The translations under genes were made by a program, and so were the position numbers. From contig JAENWT010000020.1 in the NCBI GenBank assembly GCA_016650125.1, positions 1-42,437 on the forward strand: a stretch of 42,437 nucleotides of DNA, given 5' to 3'. Under the pieces are notes generated by a model. It was given only the letters and a program-made list of their open reading frames with translations. It was not told the origin of the DNA and ran no database searches. The DNA is from Thermoleophilia bacterium. Lineage in GTDB: Bacteria; Actinomycetota; Thermoleophilia; Solirubrobacterales; 70-9. Shown here piece after piece: positions 25,165-34,019 of this stretch. Every line of letters starts with the position of its first letter. Within the stretch, counting starts at the first letter, position 1.

Positions 25165-26615
25165 CAGATCCTTCCCCCGCCGTTGTCGAAGGCGATCGCC
25201 TTTTCCAGCGCAAACGAGGCTTCAAGCAGCTTCTGCTCGCCGAAGGCCGGCGCCGCGATCTGGAAGCCGACCGGCATTGCGGTGCCACCTTCCTCGGGAG
25301 TGGCCATTCCGGCCGGGATCGAGATCGCCGGGATCCCGGCGAGGGACATCGGCACCGTGAACAGGTCGGTCATGTACATCGTCAGCGGGTCGGCGGTCTT
25401 TTCCCCGAGCCCGAACGCGACTGACGGCGAGGTCGGAGTGATCACGAAATCAACCTTGGCGAAGGCCGAGTTGAAGTCATCGACGATCTTCGTCCGGACC
25501 CGCTGCGCCCGGCCGTAGTAGGCGTCGTAGTAGCCGGATGAGAGCGCGTAGGTGCCGAGCATGATCCGCCGCTTGACCTCCGGCCCGAAGAAGTCGCCGC
25601 GGGTGTCCTCGTACATCGAGGCCAGGTCCCGGTCGCTGGCTCGTTGCCCGTACCGCACCCCGTCGTAACGCGAGAGATTGGTCGAAGCTTCTGCCGGCGC
25701 CAGCACGTAGTAGGCGGAGATGCCGTGTTTGGCGTGTGGCAGCGCGATCGTCTCGACCGTGCCGCCCAGGCCCTCGATCCGCTCGACTGTGCGGTCGAAC
25801 ACGGCCTTGACCCCCGGGTCGACGCCCTCGCCGACCAGGTCCGCCGGAACGCCGAACTTCAGTCCATTGAGGTTCGCGGCCGACGGCAGCGCGATGCCGC
25901 CTTCGATACCGGTCGACGTCGAGTCCATCTCATCGCGCCCCTCGAGCCGAGCCAGGAGCAGCGCGGCGTCGGTCACGTCCTGGGTGATCGGGCCACACTG
26001 GTCGAGCGAAGAAGCGAAGGCGATCATCCCGTAGCGGGAGATCGAGCCGTAGGTGGGCTTCAACCCGACCACACCGCAGAAAGCGGCCGGCTGGCGGACC
26101 GAGCCGCCGGTGTCGGTTCCAAGCGCCCAGGGGGCCAGACCGCCGGCCACCACGGCCGCCGAGCCACCGGACGAACCGCCTGGCACCCGCGAGCGGTCCC
26201 AGGGATTGAGCGCCGGGCCGTAAGCGGAGTTCTCGTTGGACGAGCCCATCGCGAATTCGTCCATGTTGGTCTTGCCGAGCATCGGCACTCCGGCAGAAGC
26301 CAGGCGGGCCACGGCGGTCGCGTCGTAAGGCGGGCGGTATCCCTCGAGGATCTTCGAGGCCGCCGTGGTCGGGACGCCGGTCGTGCAGAAGATGTCCTTG
26401 ATCGCGAGCGGGACCCCAGCAACCGGGTCCTGGGCCTCCTGGTCGACAGAGCCAACCGCACTTTCTGCGTCGGCTCGCCAGAGGTAGCCGTTCAAGTCGT
26501 CGGCCGCGGTGCGCTCGAGCCAGATATCGAGGCACTCCTGGCGCGACACCTCATTGCCCTCGATGAGCGCCGCGGTTTCGGCCGCGGTTGCGGCAAGCAG
26601 GTCGGATTCGGCCAC
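25164..26615 (-). CDS. gatA: Asp/Glu-tRNA(Asn/Gln) amidotransferase subunit A
   Basis: Glutaminase subunit of the amidase-signature family that supplies ammonia to GatB. It has 483 aa. The Ser-cisSer-Lys triad is visible: Lys73 in GVPLAIKD, cis-Ser148 in PGGSSGGSA and nucleophile Ser172 in GTDTGGSVRQ. The 24-residue gap between the two serines matches characterised GatA. The start is GTG at 26615, two bases after the gatC stop. The gatC-gatA-gatB order is a common operon arrangement. Confidence 0.97.
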   Translation of the reverse strand: MAESDLLAATAAETAALIEGNEVSRQECLDIWLERTAADDLNGYLWRADAESAVGSVDQEAQDPVAGVPLAIKDIFCTTGVPTTAASKILEGYRPPYDATAVARLASAGVPMLGKTNMDEFAMGSSNENSAYGPALNPWDRSRVPGGSSGGSAAVVAGGLAPWALGTDTGGSVRQPAAFCGVVGLKPTYGSISRYGMIAFASSLDQCGPITQDVTDAALLLARLEGRDEMDSTSTGIEGGIALPSAANLNGLKFGVPADLVGEGVDPGVKAVFDRTVERIEGLGGTVETIALPHAKHGISAYYVLAPAEASTNLSRYDGVRYGQRASDRDLASMYEDTRGDFFGPEVKRRIMLGTYALSSGYYDAYYGRAQRVRTKIVDDFNSAFAKVDFVITPTSPSVAFGLGEKTADPLTMYMTDLFTVPMSLAGIPAISIPAGMATPEEGGTAMPVGFQIAAPAFGEQKLLEASFALEKAIAFDNGGGRI

Positions 26616-26617
26616 GT

Positions 26618-26908
26618 TCAGCCTTCGGCCTGGGGAGACGGAACGCGGAAAGCGCCGTCGACCGGGTCCGGCGCCTGCCCCAGGGCTACATCACGATCCA
26701 GGCTCGGCCGGGCCACGTCATCACGCAGGACGTTCTCGAGCGGCACGACGTGGGAAGTGGGTTCGACTCCCTCGATGTCGATCTCGGCCAGACGGTCGAC
26801 GTGGTCGAGGATCGAAGAGAGTTCAGTCTCCAGCCGCGACACTTCGTCGTCGTCCAGCTTCAGCCTCGAAAGACGGGCCACGTGCAGAACCTGTTCGCGC
26901 TCGATCAC
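26618..26908 (-). CDS. gatC: Asp/Glu-tRNA(Asn/Gln) amidotransferase subunit C
   Basis: A 96-aa stabilising subunit that wraps around the GatA-GatB interface. Typical features are the N-terminal helix (VLHVARLSRLKLDDDEV), the ILDHVDRLAEID segment, PTSHVVPLENVLRDD, and a C-terminal FRVPSPQ-like end. The start is GTG at 26908. It follows a small membrane gene by 18 bp and may be cotranscribed with it. Confidence 0.94.
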   Translation of the reverse strand: MIEREQVLHVARLSRLKLDDDEVSRLETELSSILDHVDRLAEIDIEGVEPTSHVVPLENVLRDDVARPSLDRDVALGQAPDPVDGAFRVPSPQAEG

Positions 26909-26926
26909 GGCGCGGAGTCTACCGGC

Positions 26927-27301
26927 CTAGTTTTCGCGAGAGGTGCTTCGCCAGCCGGCCACTGAAAGCAGCACCGCGCCGATGAAACCGAGGAAGAATC
27001 CGGTTTTGAGACCGCCGTCGGGTGACCAGATCAGCTTGAGCACGAGCACCAAGGCCGCAATCAGGGCGAGGGTCGAAAGGAAGGTCTCGAACACGATCGG
27101 CACGTTGGTCGTATGGGTCACGGCCAGCACGACCGGCAGGATCAGGCCCGAGATGGCGGCCACGCCGAGGATCACGTCGAGCAGGCTGATCGCCTCCAGC
27201 CCGGTCTGCTCCCCGTACCAGGGAAGCGACAGTCCGATCAGAATCAGCAGCCCGCAGGCCGACGCGACCCATTCGCCGGGGTGAACCCGTCCGAAATTCA
27301 C
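26927..27301 (-). CDS. Small four-helix membrane protein, unknown function
   Basis: A 124-aa protein with four hydrophobic segments: about residues 10-28, 38-62, 72-92 and 99-118. It has no catalytic motif. Near the N-terminus HPGEWVASACG precedes the first helix, and a polar loop (WYGEQTGLEAIS) the second. I do not recognise the family. The start is GTG at 27301. It lies between folD (59 bp) and gatC (18 bp) on the same strand, so it may ride in a longer operon. Confidence 0.65.
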   Translation of the reverse strand: MNFGRVHPGEWVASACGLLILIGLSLPWYGEQTGLEAISLLDVILGVAAISGLILPVVLAVTHTTNVPIVFETFLSTLALIAALVLVLKLIWSPDGGLKTGFFLGFIGAVLLSVAGWRSTSREN

Positions 27302-27360
27302 GCCTGGATGCCCCTGGTCGAAACCATTCTGGCCGGGCAGGCTATCGGAGACACGTGATC

Positions 27361-28209
27361 TCAGCCTCGGGCTTTAGCCGCGGAAAGCGTGTTGGCCATC
27401 AGCATCGCGATCGTCATCGGCCCGACTCCGCCGGGAACCGGGGTCAGGGCGCCGGCGACTTCGGAGACTTCGGGGAAGTTCACGTCGCCGCGCAGGCCGT
27501 CTTCGGTCCGGTTCATGCCGACGTCGATCACGGTCGCGCCGGGCTTGACATGCTCGGCCGATATCAGCTCGGGCACGCCGACGGCGGCGATCAGGACATC
27601 GGCCCGCCGGCAGACCCCGGCCAGGTCACGGGTCCGCGAATGGCAGACCGTCACCGTGGCGTTGCGCGACAGCAGTAGGCTGAACAACGGCCGGCCGACC
27701 AGGTTCGAGCGGCCGACGATCACCGCCTCCGCCCCGTTCAGGTCGAATCCTTCGTGGTCGAGCAGCTCGACCACGCCGGCGGGTGTGCAGGGCACCAGTC
27801 CCGGCCGGCCCGAAGCGAGCATGCCGGCGCTGGCCGGAGTCAGCCCGTCGACATCCTTGGCCGGGTTGATCGCGCTGACCACCGCGTCGGGATCGATGTG
27901 ATCCGGGACCGGCAGCTGGACCAGGATGCCGTCGACCGATTCATCGGTGCCGAGTTCTTCGACCAGGGCGACCAGATCCGCCTCCGGGGTGTCGGCGGCG
28001 AGCCCGTGGTGGACAGACTTCATTCCCGCGGCTTCGCAGGCCTTGTGCTTGTTGGCCACGTAGATCTCCGAAGCGGGATCGGCGCCGACCAGAACGGTCG
28101 CCAGGGTTGGGATCCGGCCCGAGTCCTCGACGAACGCGGCGACTTCTTTTCCCACCCTGTCGCGCACTTCCTGCGAGACCTGCTTGCCGTCGATCGTCCG
28201 CGCGCCCAT
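27361..28209 (-). CDS. folD: Methylenetetrahydrofolate dehydrogenase/cyclohydrolase
   Basis: Bifunctional enzyme that interconverts methylene-, methenyl- and formyl-tetrahydrofolate using NADP, supplying one-carbon units. It has 282 aa. Visible: YVANKHKACEAAGM (residues 50-63) with Tyr50, Lys54 and Lys56; DGILVQLPVPDHID; the Rossmann segment VIVGRSNLVGRPL; and the C-terminal TPVPGGVGPMTIAMLM. ATG at 28209 lies four bases after the pcrA stop, and AGAGG inside the end of pcrA serves as its ribosome site, so the two are coupled. Confidence 0.97.
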   Translation of the reverse strand: MGARTIDGKQVSQEVRDRVGKEVAAFVEDSGRIPTLATVLVGADPASEIYVANKHKACEAAGMKSVHHGLAADTPEADLVALVEELGTDESVDGILVQLPVPDHIDPDAVVSAINPAKDVDGLTPASAGMLASGRPGLVPCTPAGVVELLDHEGFDLNGAEAVIVGRSNLVGRPLFSLLLSRNATVTVCHSRTRDLAGVCRRADVLIAAVGVPELISAEHVKPGATVIDVGMNRTEDGLRGDVNFPEVSEVAGALTPVPGGVGPMTIAMLMANTLSAAKARG

Positions 28210-28213
28210 CTGG

Positions 28214-30442
28214 TCACCTCTTCTTGATCGGGGCGTATTCGGCCATCAGTTTGCGTTCGGTCCCATCGGCGGAGAAGCGCACGATCACGACGCCGCCGGG
28301 CTCGGTGCCGATTACCACGCCCTCGCCGAAGGAAGCGTGAACGACATCGTCGCCCAGTGATACTTCGACCGCGGTCGACGGCTGAATCGGATCGGATCCG
28401 CTGCCCAGACCGCCCGACAGGGAACTGAAACCGCCGGACGAAGGTGAACCCCAGCTGGTCGAGGTGCCGATCCCGCCACCAACCGCCGAGCCCTGCTGGT
28501 GGACAAGCGAAGCCGGAAATTCGTCGAGGAAGCGTGACGGCATCGTCGCTTCCGACCGGCCTCCGTAGAGCCGCCGGGTTCGAGCGCTGGTGAGGTAAAG
28601 CCGCTGCCGGGCCCGGGTGATGCCGACGTAACAAAGGCGCCGCTCTTCCTCTTCCTCACCTTCGTCGAGTGCCCTGGAGTGCGGGAAGACGCCGTCCTCG
28701 CAGCCGATGATGAAGACCGTGTCGTACTCGAGGCCCTTGGCGTTGTGCAGGGTCATCAGGGTCAGCAAGGACTCGCTTTTCTCAAGTTTGTCCTGATCGG
28801 TGTAGAGCGAGATCTGCTGGAGGAACTCGTCGAGCGGAGCGATCTCGCTCTCGCCTTCGAGCGCGCGGTTGGTGTCGAACTCGGCGGCGACGCCGACCAG
28901 CTCCCGGAGGTTCTCCGTCCGGCCCTCGGCCTCGACGGTGCGTTCGGCCTCGAGGGCATCGAAGTAGCCCGATTCGGTGAGCACCGCCTCGAGGGTTTCC
29001 GAGACCGGCGAGCGTTCCGACTTGGCCCGCAGTCCCATCATCGTGCTCTGGAACTCGGTGACGCAGCGCACCGCGGCGCCGCTCAGGCCCGGCACCGTCT
29101 CGGCCGCCGAGGCGACGTCCCAGATGTCCTCGCCGGTGGTGTTGGCGTGGGCCAGGATTCGGGCCTGGCTGGTGTCGCCGATACCGCGCCGCGGCGTGTT
29201 GACGACCCGGCTGAAGGAGACCGAGTCACGGGGGTTGGAGATGTACTGGAGATAGGCGATCGCGTCCTTGATCTCGGCCCGCTCGTAGAACTTGGTGCCG
29301 CCGATCACCTGGTAGGGCGTGCCGAAACGGACCAGGGTGTCTTCGACCACGCGGCTCATCGCGTTGGTCCGGTAGAAGATCGCGATGTCCTCGGTGGTCA
29401 GGCCCTCTTCGTCGATCAGCCGGTCGACTTCGCCGGCGACCCAGCGGGCTTCTTCGTGCTCGTCGCCCAGGCGCACGACCTCGATCTCATCACCCTGGCC
29501 GGCTTCGGTCCAGAGCTTCTTCGGGCGGCGGTCCCGGTTGTTCTCCACCACCGCATTCGCCGCGGTGAGGATGGTCTGGGTCGAGCGGTAGTTCTGCTCG
29601 AGCTTGACCACCTTCGCGTTCGGGAAATCCTTCTCGAAGTCGAGGATGTTGCGGACGTCGGCGTGGCGGAACCCGTAGACGGACTGGTCCTCGTCCCCGA
29701 CCACGGTCAGGTTGCCGTGCTCGGCCGCGAGAAGCTGGAGCAGGCGGTACTGCGCGTGGTTCGTGTCCTGGTATTCGTCGACCAGGATGTAACGGAAGGT
29801 TCGGCGCCAGCGGTCACGCGCCGACTCGAAGAGCTCGAGCACGTTGACCGTGCGGACCAGCAGGTCGTCGAAGTCCATCGCGTTGTTCTCGACCATGCGT
29901 TTCTCGTAGAGCTCGTACACCCCGGCGACGGTGTCCTCGAAATACGAGCCGCCGTGCTGTGCGTAGGCCTCGGAGTCGAGCAGTTCGTTCTTGGCCCCGG
30001 AGATGCCGTTCTGGATCGCCCGCGCGGGAAAGCGCTTCGGATCGACGTCGAGTTCCACCATGACGCGCTTGATCATCCGCAGCGAATCGGCCTGGTCGTA
30101 GATCGTGAAGGACTTCGAATAACCCAGCTTCTCGGCGTCGGCCCGGAGCATCCGGGCGCAGGCCGAATGGAAGGTGGTGACCCACATCGCGCGGGCGCGG
30201 GCGCCGACCAGCTGCTCGACCCGCTCCTGCATCTCTTTGGCGGCGCGGTTGGTGAAGGTGATCGCGAGGATCTCCCCCGGGCGGGCGCGCCTGGTCGAGA
30301 GCAGATGCGCGATCCGGTGGGTCAGGACCCTCGTTTTACCGGATCCGGCCCCGGCGATCACCAGCAGCGGACCGTCCCCGTACTCGACGGCTTCCTGCTG
30401 CGGGGGATTCAGATCCGGGGTCGTGTTGGTGAGGGCCTCCAC
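28214..30442 (-). CDS. pcrA: ATP-dependent DNA helicase PcrA/UvrD
   Basis: Superfamily 1A 3'-5' helicase for DNA repair and replication-fork maintenance. It has 742 aa. Motifs in order: the Q-motif LNPPQQEAVE; Walker A GAGSGKT (31-37); LVDEYQDTN (motif II); VGDEDQSVYGFRHAD (III); EQNYRST (IV); TLMTLHNAKGLEYDTVFI (V); and VGITRARQRLYL (VI). A Gly/Ser-rich linker leads to a C-terminal Tudor-like domain (DDVVHASFGEGVVIG), typical of PcrA and linked to RNA polymerase binding in relatives. The start is GTG at 30442. Confidence 0.95.
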   Translation of the reverse strand: MEALTNTTPDLNPPQQEAVEYGDGPLLVIAGAGSGKTRVLTHRIAHLLSTRRARPGEILAITFTNRAAKEMQERVEQLVGARARAMWVTTFHSACARMLRADAEKLGYSKSFTIYDQADSLRMIKRVMVELDVDPKRFPARAIQNGISGAKNELLDSEAYAQHGGSYFEDTVAGVYELYEKRMVENNAMDFDDLLVRTVNVLELFESARDRWRRTFRYILVDEYQDTNHAQYRLLQLLAAEHGNLTVVGDEDQSVYGFRHADVRNILDFEKDFPNAKVVKLEQNYRSTQTILTAANAVVENNRDRRPKKLWTEAGQGDEIEVVRLGDEHEEARWVAGEVDRLIDEEGLTTEDIAIFYRTNAMSRVVEDTLVRFGTPYQVIGGTKFYERAEIKDAIAYLQYISNPRDSVSFSRVVNTPRRGIGDTSQARILAHANTTGEDIWDVASAAETVPGLSGAAVRCVTEFQSTMMGLRAKSERSPVSETLEAVLTESGYFDALEAERTVEAEGRTENLRELVGVAAEFDTNRALEGESEIAPLDEFLQQISLYTDQDKLEKSESLLTLMTLHNAKGLEYDTVFIIGCEDGVFPHSRALDEGEEEEERRLCYVGITRARQRLYLTSARTRRLYGGRSEATMPSRFLDEFPASLVHQQGSAVGGGIGTSTSWGSPSSGGFSSLSGGLGSGSDPIQPSTAVEVSLGDDVVHASFGEGVVIGTEPGGVVIVRFSADGTERKLMAEYAPIKKR

Positions 30443-30493
30443 CAGTCGAGGATATACATCTGCGCGGCGGCGCCCGACAGCTTTTACGCGGGA

Positions 30494-31231
30494 TCAGCCG
30501 CCGGCCGAGGACCGGCCTTTGCGCGGCTTGGTCACCGGATGCTCGGCCTTGGGATCTTCGCCCCCGGACAGGTCCGCAACCTGCTTTTCCAGTTCCTTGA
30601 TCCTCGCCGAAAGTGACTTGACCGCATCCTGAAGCGGGTCCGGCAGGTGGATCCAGTCAGCGTCCGGACCCTCGACCTTGCGGCCTTCGATACGCACCGG
30701 GTGGCCGGGGTTGCCGACCACCGTCGACCGGGAGGGAACGTCCTCGACCACGACGGTGTTCGCCCCGATCTTCGCGCCGTGGCCGACCGTGATCGGGCCG
30801 AGCAGCTTGGCCCCGGAACCGATCGTCACGTTGTCCTCGATCGTCGGGTGCCGTTTGCCGGCCTGGAAACCGGTGCCGCCCAGGGTCACGCCCTGGTAGA
30901 GCGTCACGTTGTCGCCGATCTCGGCGGTCTCCCCGATCACCACGCCGGCCCCATGGTCGATGAAGAACCCTTCGCCGATCCGGGCCCCGGGATGGATCTC
31001 GATGCCGGTGATGACCCGGCTGATGAACGAGATGGCCAGCGGCACGAGCGGCAGCTTCCGGCAGTAGAGCCGGTGCGCCAGGCGGTAGGCGAGCACGGCC
31101 TGCACGCCGGGCCAGGTCGCCAGGATCTCGATTGTGGAAGCGGTAGCCGTCGCGGGATCGCGGCCCCGGGCCGCGGCCACTTGCGACTTGATGCCGCTCA
31201 CCGCATTGGTGATGTGGTCAGGTCGGGCCAT
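30494..31231 (-). CDS. cysE: Serine O-acetyltransferase
   Basis: Acetyl-CoA-dependent enzyme that makes O-acetylserine, the carbon acceptor for cysteine. It has 245 aa. An N-terminal helical part contains RDPA; a left-handed beta helix of hexapeptide repeats follows ([20 protein letters not shown]) with the catalytic His93 and its neighbour Asp92, then [20 protein letters not shown]. The C-terminal tail after residue 200 is longer than usual, with a helical charged segment and a Lys/Arg-rich end. It follows cysK by 32 bp, so the substrate-making and substrate-using enzymes are encoded together. Confidence 0.94.
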   Translation of the reverse strand: MARPDHITNAVSGIKSQVAAARGRDPATATASTIEILATWPGVQAVLAYRLAHRLYCRKLPLVPLAISFISRVITGIEIHPGARIGEGFFIDHGAGVVIGETAEIGDNVTLYQGVTLGGTGFQAGKRHPTIEDNVTIGSGAKLLGPITVGHGAKIGANTVVVEDVPSRSTVVGNPGHPVRIEGRKVEGPDADWIHLPDPLQDAVKSLSARIKELEKQVADLSGGEDPKAEHPVTKPRKGRSSAGG

Positions 31232-31263
31232 CGACTGAGGAGAGTACTCGTGCCTCGTCCCGC

Positions 31264-32184
31264 TCAGGGCGCGAAGAACGGAAGTGACATGTAACGGTCA
31301 CCGGAATCGCAGACGATCGTGACGACCCGGCCACCCTTCATGTCCGGGCGTTTCGCCACCTCCAGCGCGGCGAAGACGTTCGCGCCGGCGGAGATTCCCC
31401 CGAGTATTCCTTCGCGGCCGGCGAGCTGCCGGGCTGTTTTCAGGGCTTCGTCGTCGGAGACCGGAAGGATCTCGTCGAGCAGGTCCTGGTCGAGGACCTC
31501 CGGCACGAATCCCGGCCCGATCCCCTGGATCCGGTGGGGGCCGGTGCTGCCGCCGGAGAGAACCGGCGACGATGCGGGCTCGACCGCGATGATCTTCGCG
31601 TCCGATCCCTGCTCCTTCAGGTACCGCGCGACCCCGGTGATCGTGCCGCCGGTACCGACGCCACAGACGAAAGCCGCGATCTCTCCTTCCGTGTCATCCC
31701 AGATCTCGGGTCCGGTGGTCCGGAAATGGGCTTCCGGGTTGGCCGGGTTGGAGAACTGCTGCGGCATATAGCCCTTGCGCTGCTCGCAGATGCGCGCGGC
31801 GAGCTCTACCGCCTCGTCCATTCCGCCCATCGAGGGCGTTTCCTGGACCTCGGCTCCGTAGGCCCGCAGCAACTTGGCCCGTTCGCGGCTCATGCCTTCC
31901 GGCATGGTCAGGATCAGCTCGTATCCGCGTGCGGCGCAGATCATGGCCAGGGCGATGCCGGTGTTGCCGCTGGTCGGCTCGACGATCACCGACTCGCCAC
32001 GGACCAGCTTGCCTTGGGCCTCCGCCGCGCCGATCATGGCCGCGCCGATCCGGTCCTTGACCGAACCGCCGGGATTGAAGTATTCGAGCTTGGCGCAGAC
32101 TTCCGCGCCGACCCCTTCGCCGATCCGGGCCAGGGAGACGAGCGGGGTCCCGCCGACGGTTGCCGATGCCTGAGGGGCGATCAA
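31264..32184 (-). CDS. cysK: Cysteine synthase (O-acetylserine sulfhydrylase)
   Basis: PLP enzyme that replaces the acetate of O-acetylserine with sulfide. It has 306 aa. Visible: the PLP lysine Lys43 in [12 protein letters not shown]; the substrate loop PTSGNTG (70-76); [18 protein letters not shown], the phosphate-binding glycine loop; and [14 protein letters not shown]. The TTG start at 32184 overlaps the stop of the Rrf2-type regulator in TTGA. CysM-like forms are possible, but pairing with cysE supports CysK. Confidence 0.94.
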   Translation of the reverse strand: MIAPQASATVGGTPLVSLARIGEGVGAEVCAKLEYFNPGGSVKDRIGAAMIGAAEAQGKLVRGESVIVEPTSGNTGIALAMICAARGYELILTMPEGMSRERAKLLRAYGAEVQETPSMGGMDEAVELAARICEQRKGYMPQQFSNPANPEAHFRTTGPEIWDDTEGEIAAFVCGVGTGGTITGVARYLKEQGSDAKIIAVEPASSPVLSGGSTGPHRIQGIGPGFVPEVLDQDLLDEILPVSDDEALKTARQLAGREGILGGISAGANVFAALEVAKRPDMKGGRVVTIVCDSGDRYMSLPFFAP

Positions 32185-32579
32185 ATGAAGTACATCCTCG
32201 CCGCGGCCTCTTCGGCTTCGCGGCGTTCGATCTCGGCGATGGTCGTCTCACCGAAGACCTTGCGCAGGGCGGTAATGCCGTCGAGCCAGATTCCCCCGGC
32301 CTCATCGGCTTCCTGGCCGACCTTTCCGTCCAGCGCCTGCACCACTTCGAGCACAGTGATCTCATCTGCCGGCCGGGACAACGTGTAGCCGCCCTTGCTG
32401 CCGCGGTGACTGGTCAGGAGTCCCGAGCGGCGCAGCGTCGAGAAGAGCTGCTCGAGGAACTGGTCCGGGATATCCCGGCGCTCGGCGAGCTCCTTGACCG
32501 GCATCGGGCGGTCACCCGAGCGGGCCAGCTCGGCCATGGCCACCACGGCGTAGCGGGATTTGGAGGTGATCGAAATCAC
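32181..32579 (-). CDS. Rrf2-family transcriptional regulator (CymR-like)
   Basis: A 132-aa winged-helix regulator. The N-terminus ITSKSRYAVVAMAELAR and the recognition region IPDQFLEQLFSTLRRSGLL, then SHRGSKGGYTLSRP, are typical of Rrf2 proteins. There is no cysteine at all, so it cannot carry the Fe-S cluster of IscR or NsrR. That fits the CymR branch, which responds to cysteine status through binding CysK. It is coupled to cysK, and cysE follows. The start is GTG at 32579 after a run of G that can act as ribosome site. A short inverted repeat at 32612-32628 is a candidate operator. The CymR role is inferred from family and context. Confidence 0.85.
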   Translation of the reverse strand: MISITSKSRYAVVAMAELARSGDRPMPVKELAERRDIPDQFLEQLFSTLRRSGLLTSHRGSKGGYTLSRPADEITVLEVVQALDGKVGQEADEAGGIWLDGITALRKVFGETTIAEIERREAEEAAARMYFI

Positions 32580-32611
32580 CCCCCCTTTTTACAGCAATTC
32601 GCCGACGAAAG

Positions 32612-32628
32612 CTGACTAAATGAGTCAG
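32612..32628. promoter_or_regulatory. Inverted repeat upstream of the rrf2-cysK-cysE unit
   Basis: CTGACT, five bases, AGTCAG: a perfect 6-bp inverted repeat 33 bp before the rrf2 start, overlapping the gltX stop codon. It could be an autoregulatory operator of the Rrf2 protein. Speculative. Confidence 0.35.
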
Positions 32629-34019
32629 GAATCGGGAGTTTGCGGCGGTGCAGCTTCGATCCGGGCAAGCGCTACGTCGATCCGGGTGAGGCTTCGTTCC
32701 TTGCCCAGCACCGCCAGCGACTCGAAGATCCCCGGAGAAACCGTGGTACCGGTGATCGCGACCCGGATTGGCTGATAGACCTTGCCCGGCTTGAGATCGA
32801 GGCGCTCGGGGATCGGCTCGACCGCCGCCTCGACCACCTCGGTCGTAAAGACGCCAAGGCCGGAAAGCGCCTCGCGAACCGCCGCCAGAGCGGTCCCGGC
32901 GTCGTTCTTCATGATCTTCCGCCACGCCTTCTCGTCTTCGACCGGCTCCTCGAAGACGAAGCGGATCAACGGCCAGACCTCGTCCAGGGTCGAAGCCTTC
33001 TCCTGGCTGATACGGCAGGCCTCGGTGAGCTCAGGGCTGATTTCGCGCGCAAGAAAACGGGCGACGGTCGCCGTGTAGGTCTCGAGATCGAGCTCCCGCA
33101 TGTACCGGCCGTTCATCCAGCGCAGCTTCTTCTCGTCGAACACGGCCGAGGAACGGCCGACGTCCTCAGGCCGGAACCGCTTGACCAGCTCGTCGGTTTC
33201 GAGCAGGGTCTCATCGTCCCCGGGACCCCAGCCGAGCAGGGCGACGTAGTTCCTGATCGCGGCCGGCAGGTACCCCGCATCCCGCAGCTCCTGGACCGAG
33301 GCGGCACCATGCCGCTTCGAGAGCTTCTTTCCGTCCGGCCCGTGAAGCAGCGGCACATGCGCGTAACGCGGCGGCTCGTGGCCGAGCGCTTCGAGCACCA
33401 GCAGTTGCTTCGGCGTGTTCGAGAGGTGGTCGTCGCCGCGGATCACCTCGGTTATTTCCATGTCGGCGTCGTCGACAGCAACCGCGAAGTTGTAGAGCAC
33501 CGAGCCATCGCCGCGGGCGATCACGAAGTCGTCGTAGCTGCGGTTGGGGAAACGCACCTCACCGTGGATCAGGTCCTGGAGCACGGTGTCGCCATCATCC
33601 GGAACGCGCAGCCGGACGGCTCCGCTGCCGTCGGCGCTCGGCTCACCGCGATAACCGCGGTCGGCGCCGTGCTCGGCCTTGAAGGCCTTGACGTCATCGG
33701 CGGTAGCCGCATCGCGGTAGGCAGCGCCGCTCTCCAGCAGTTTCTCGAGAGCGAGTGCGTGCTCGGGGGCCCGGGCGAGCTGCGAGAGCGGGCCCTCGTC
33801 CCAGTCGAGCTCGAGCCATTCGAGCGCATCGATGATCTGCGAGACGTTCTCTTCGGTCGAGCGATCGAGGTCTGTGTCTTCGATCCGGAGAACGAGCTTG
33901 CCGCCGGAATGACGGGCGGCCAGCCAGTTGTAGAGTGCGGTTCTGGCCCCACCGATGTGCAGAGCACCGGTGGGCGAAGGGGCGAATCTAACTCGGAGGT
34001 CTTTTTCACTGATGCTCAT
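32625..34019 (-). CDS. gltX: Glutamyl-tRNA synthetase
   Basis: Class I aminoacyl-tRNA synthetase that charges tRNA(Glu). With GatCAB present in the window it is likely non-discriminating and also charges tRNA(Gln). It has 464 aa from ATG at 34019; upstream in-frame codons to 34205 are the antisense of nfo. Visible: RFAPSPTGALHIGGARTAL, with the HIGH-type motif at residues 21-24; RIEDTDLDRS; VIRGDDHLSNTP; and the KLSKRHG motif. The C-terminal anticodon-binding helical domain is normal. Its first eight bases overlap the first eight of the divergent nfo gene. Confidence 0.96.
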   Translation of the reverse strand: MSISEKDLRVRFAPSPTGALHIGGARTALYNWLAARHSGGKLVLRIEDTDLDRSTEENVSQIIDALEWLELDWDEGPLSQLARAPEHALALEKLLESGAAYRDAATADDVKAFKAEHGADRGYRGEPSADGSGAVRLRVPDDGDTVLQDLIHGEVRFPNRSYDDFVIARGDGSVLYNFAVAVDDADMEITEVIRGDDHLSNTPKQLLVLEALGHEPPRYAHVPLLHGPDGKKLSKRHGAASVQELRDAGYLPAAIRNYVALLGWGPGDDETLLETDELVKRFRPEDVGRSSAVFDEKKLRWMNGRYMRELDLETYTATVARFLAREISPELTEACRISQEKASTLDEVWPLIRFVFEEPVEDEKAWRKIMKNDAGTALAAVREALSGLGVFTTEVVEAAVEPIPERLDLKPGKVYQPIRVAITGTTVSPGIFESLAVLGKERSLTRIDVALARIEAAPPQTPDS

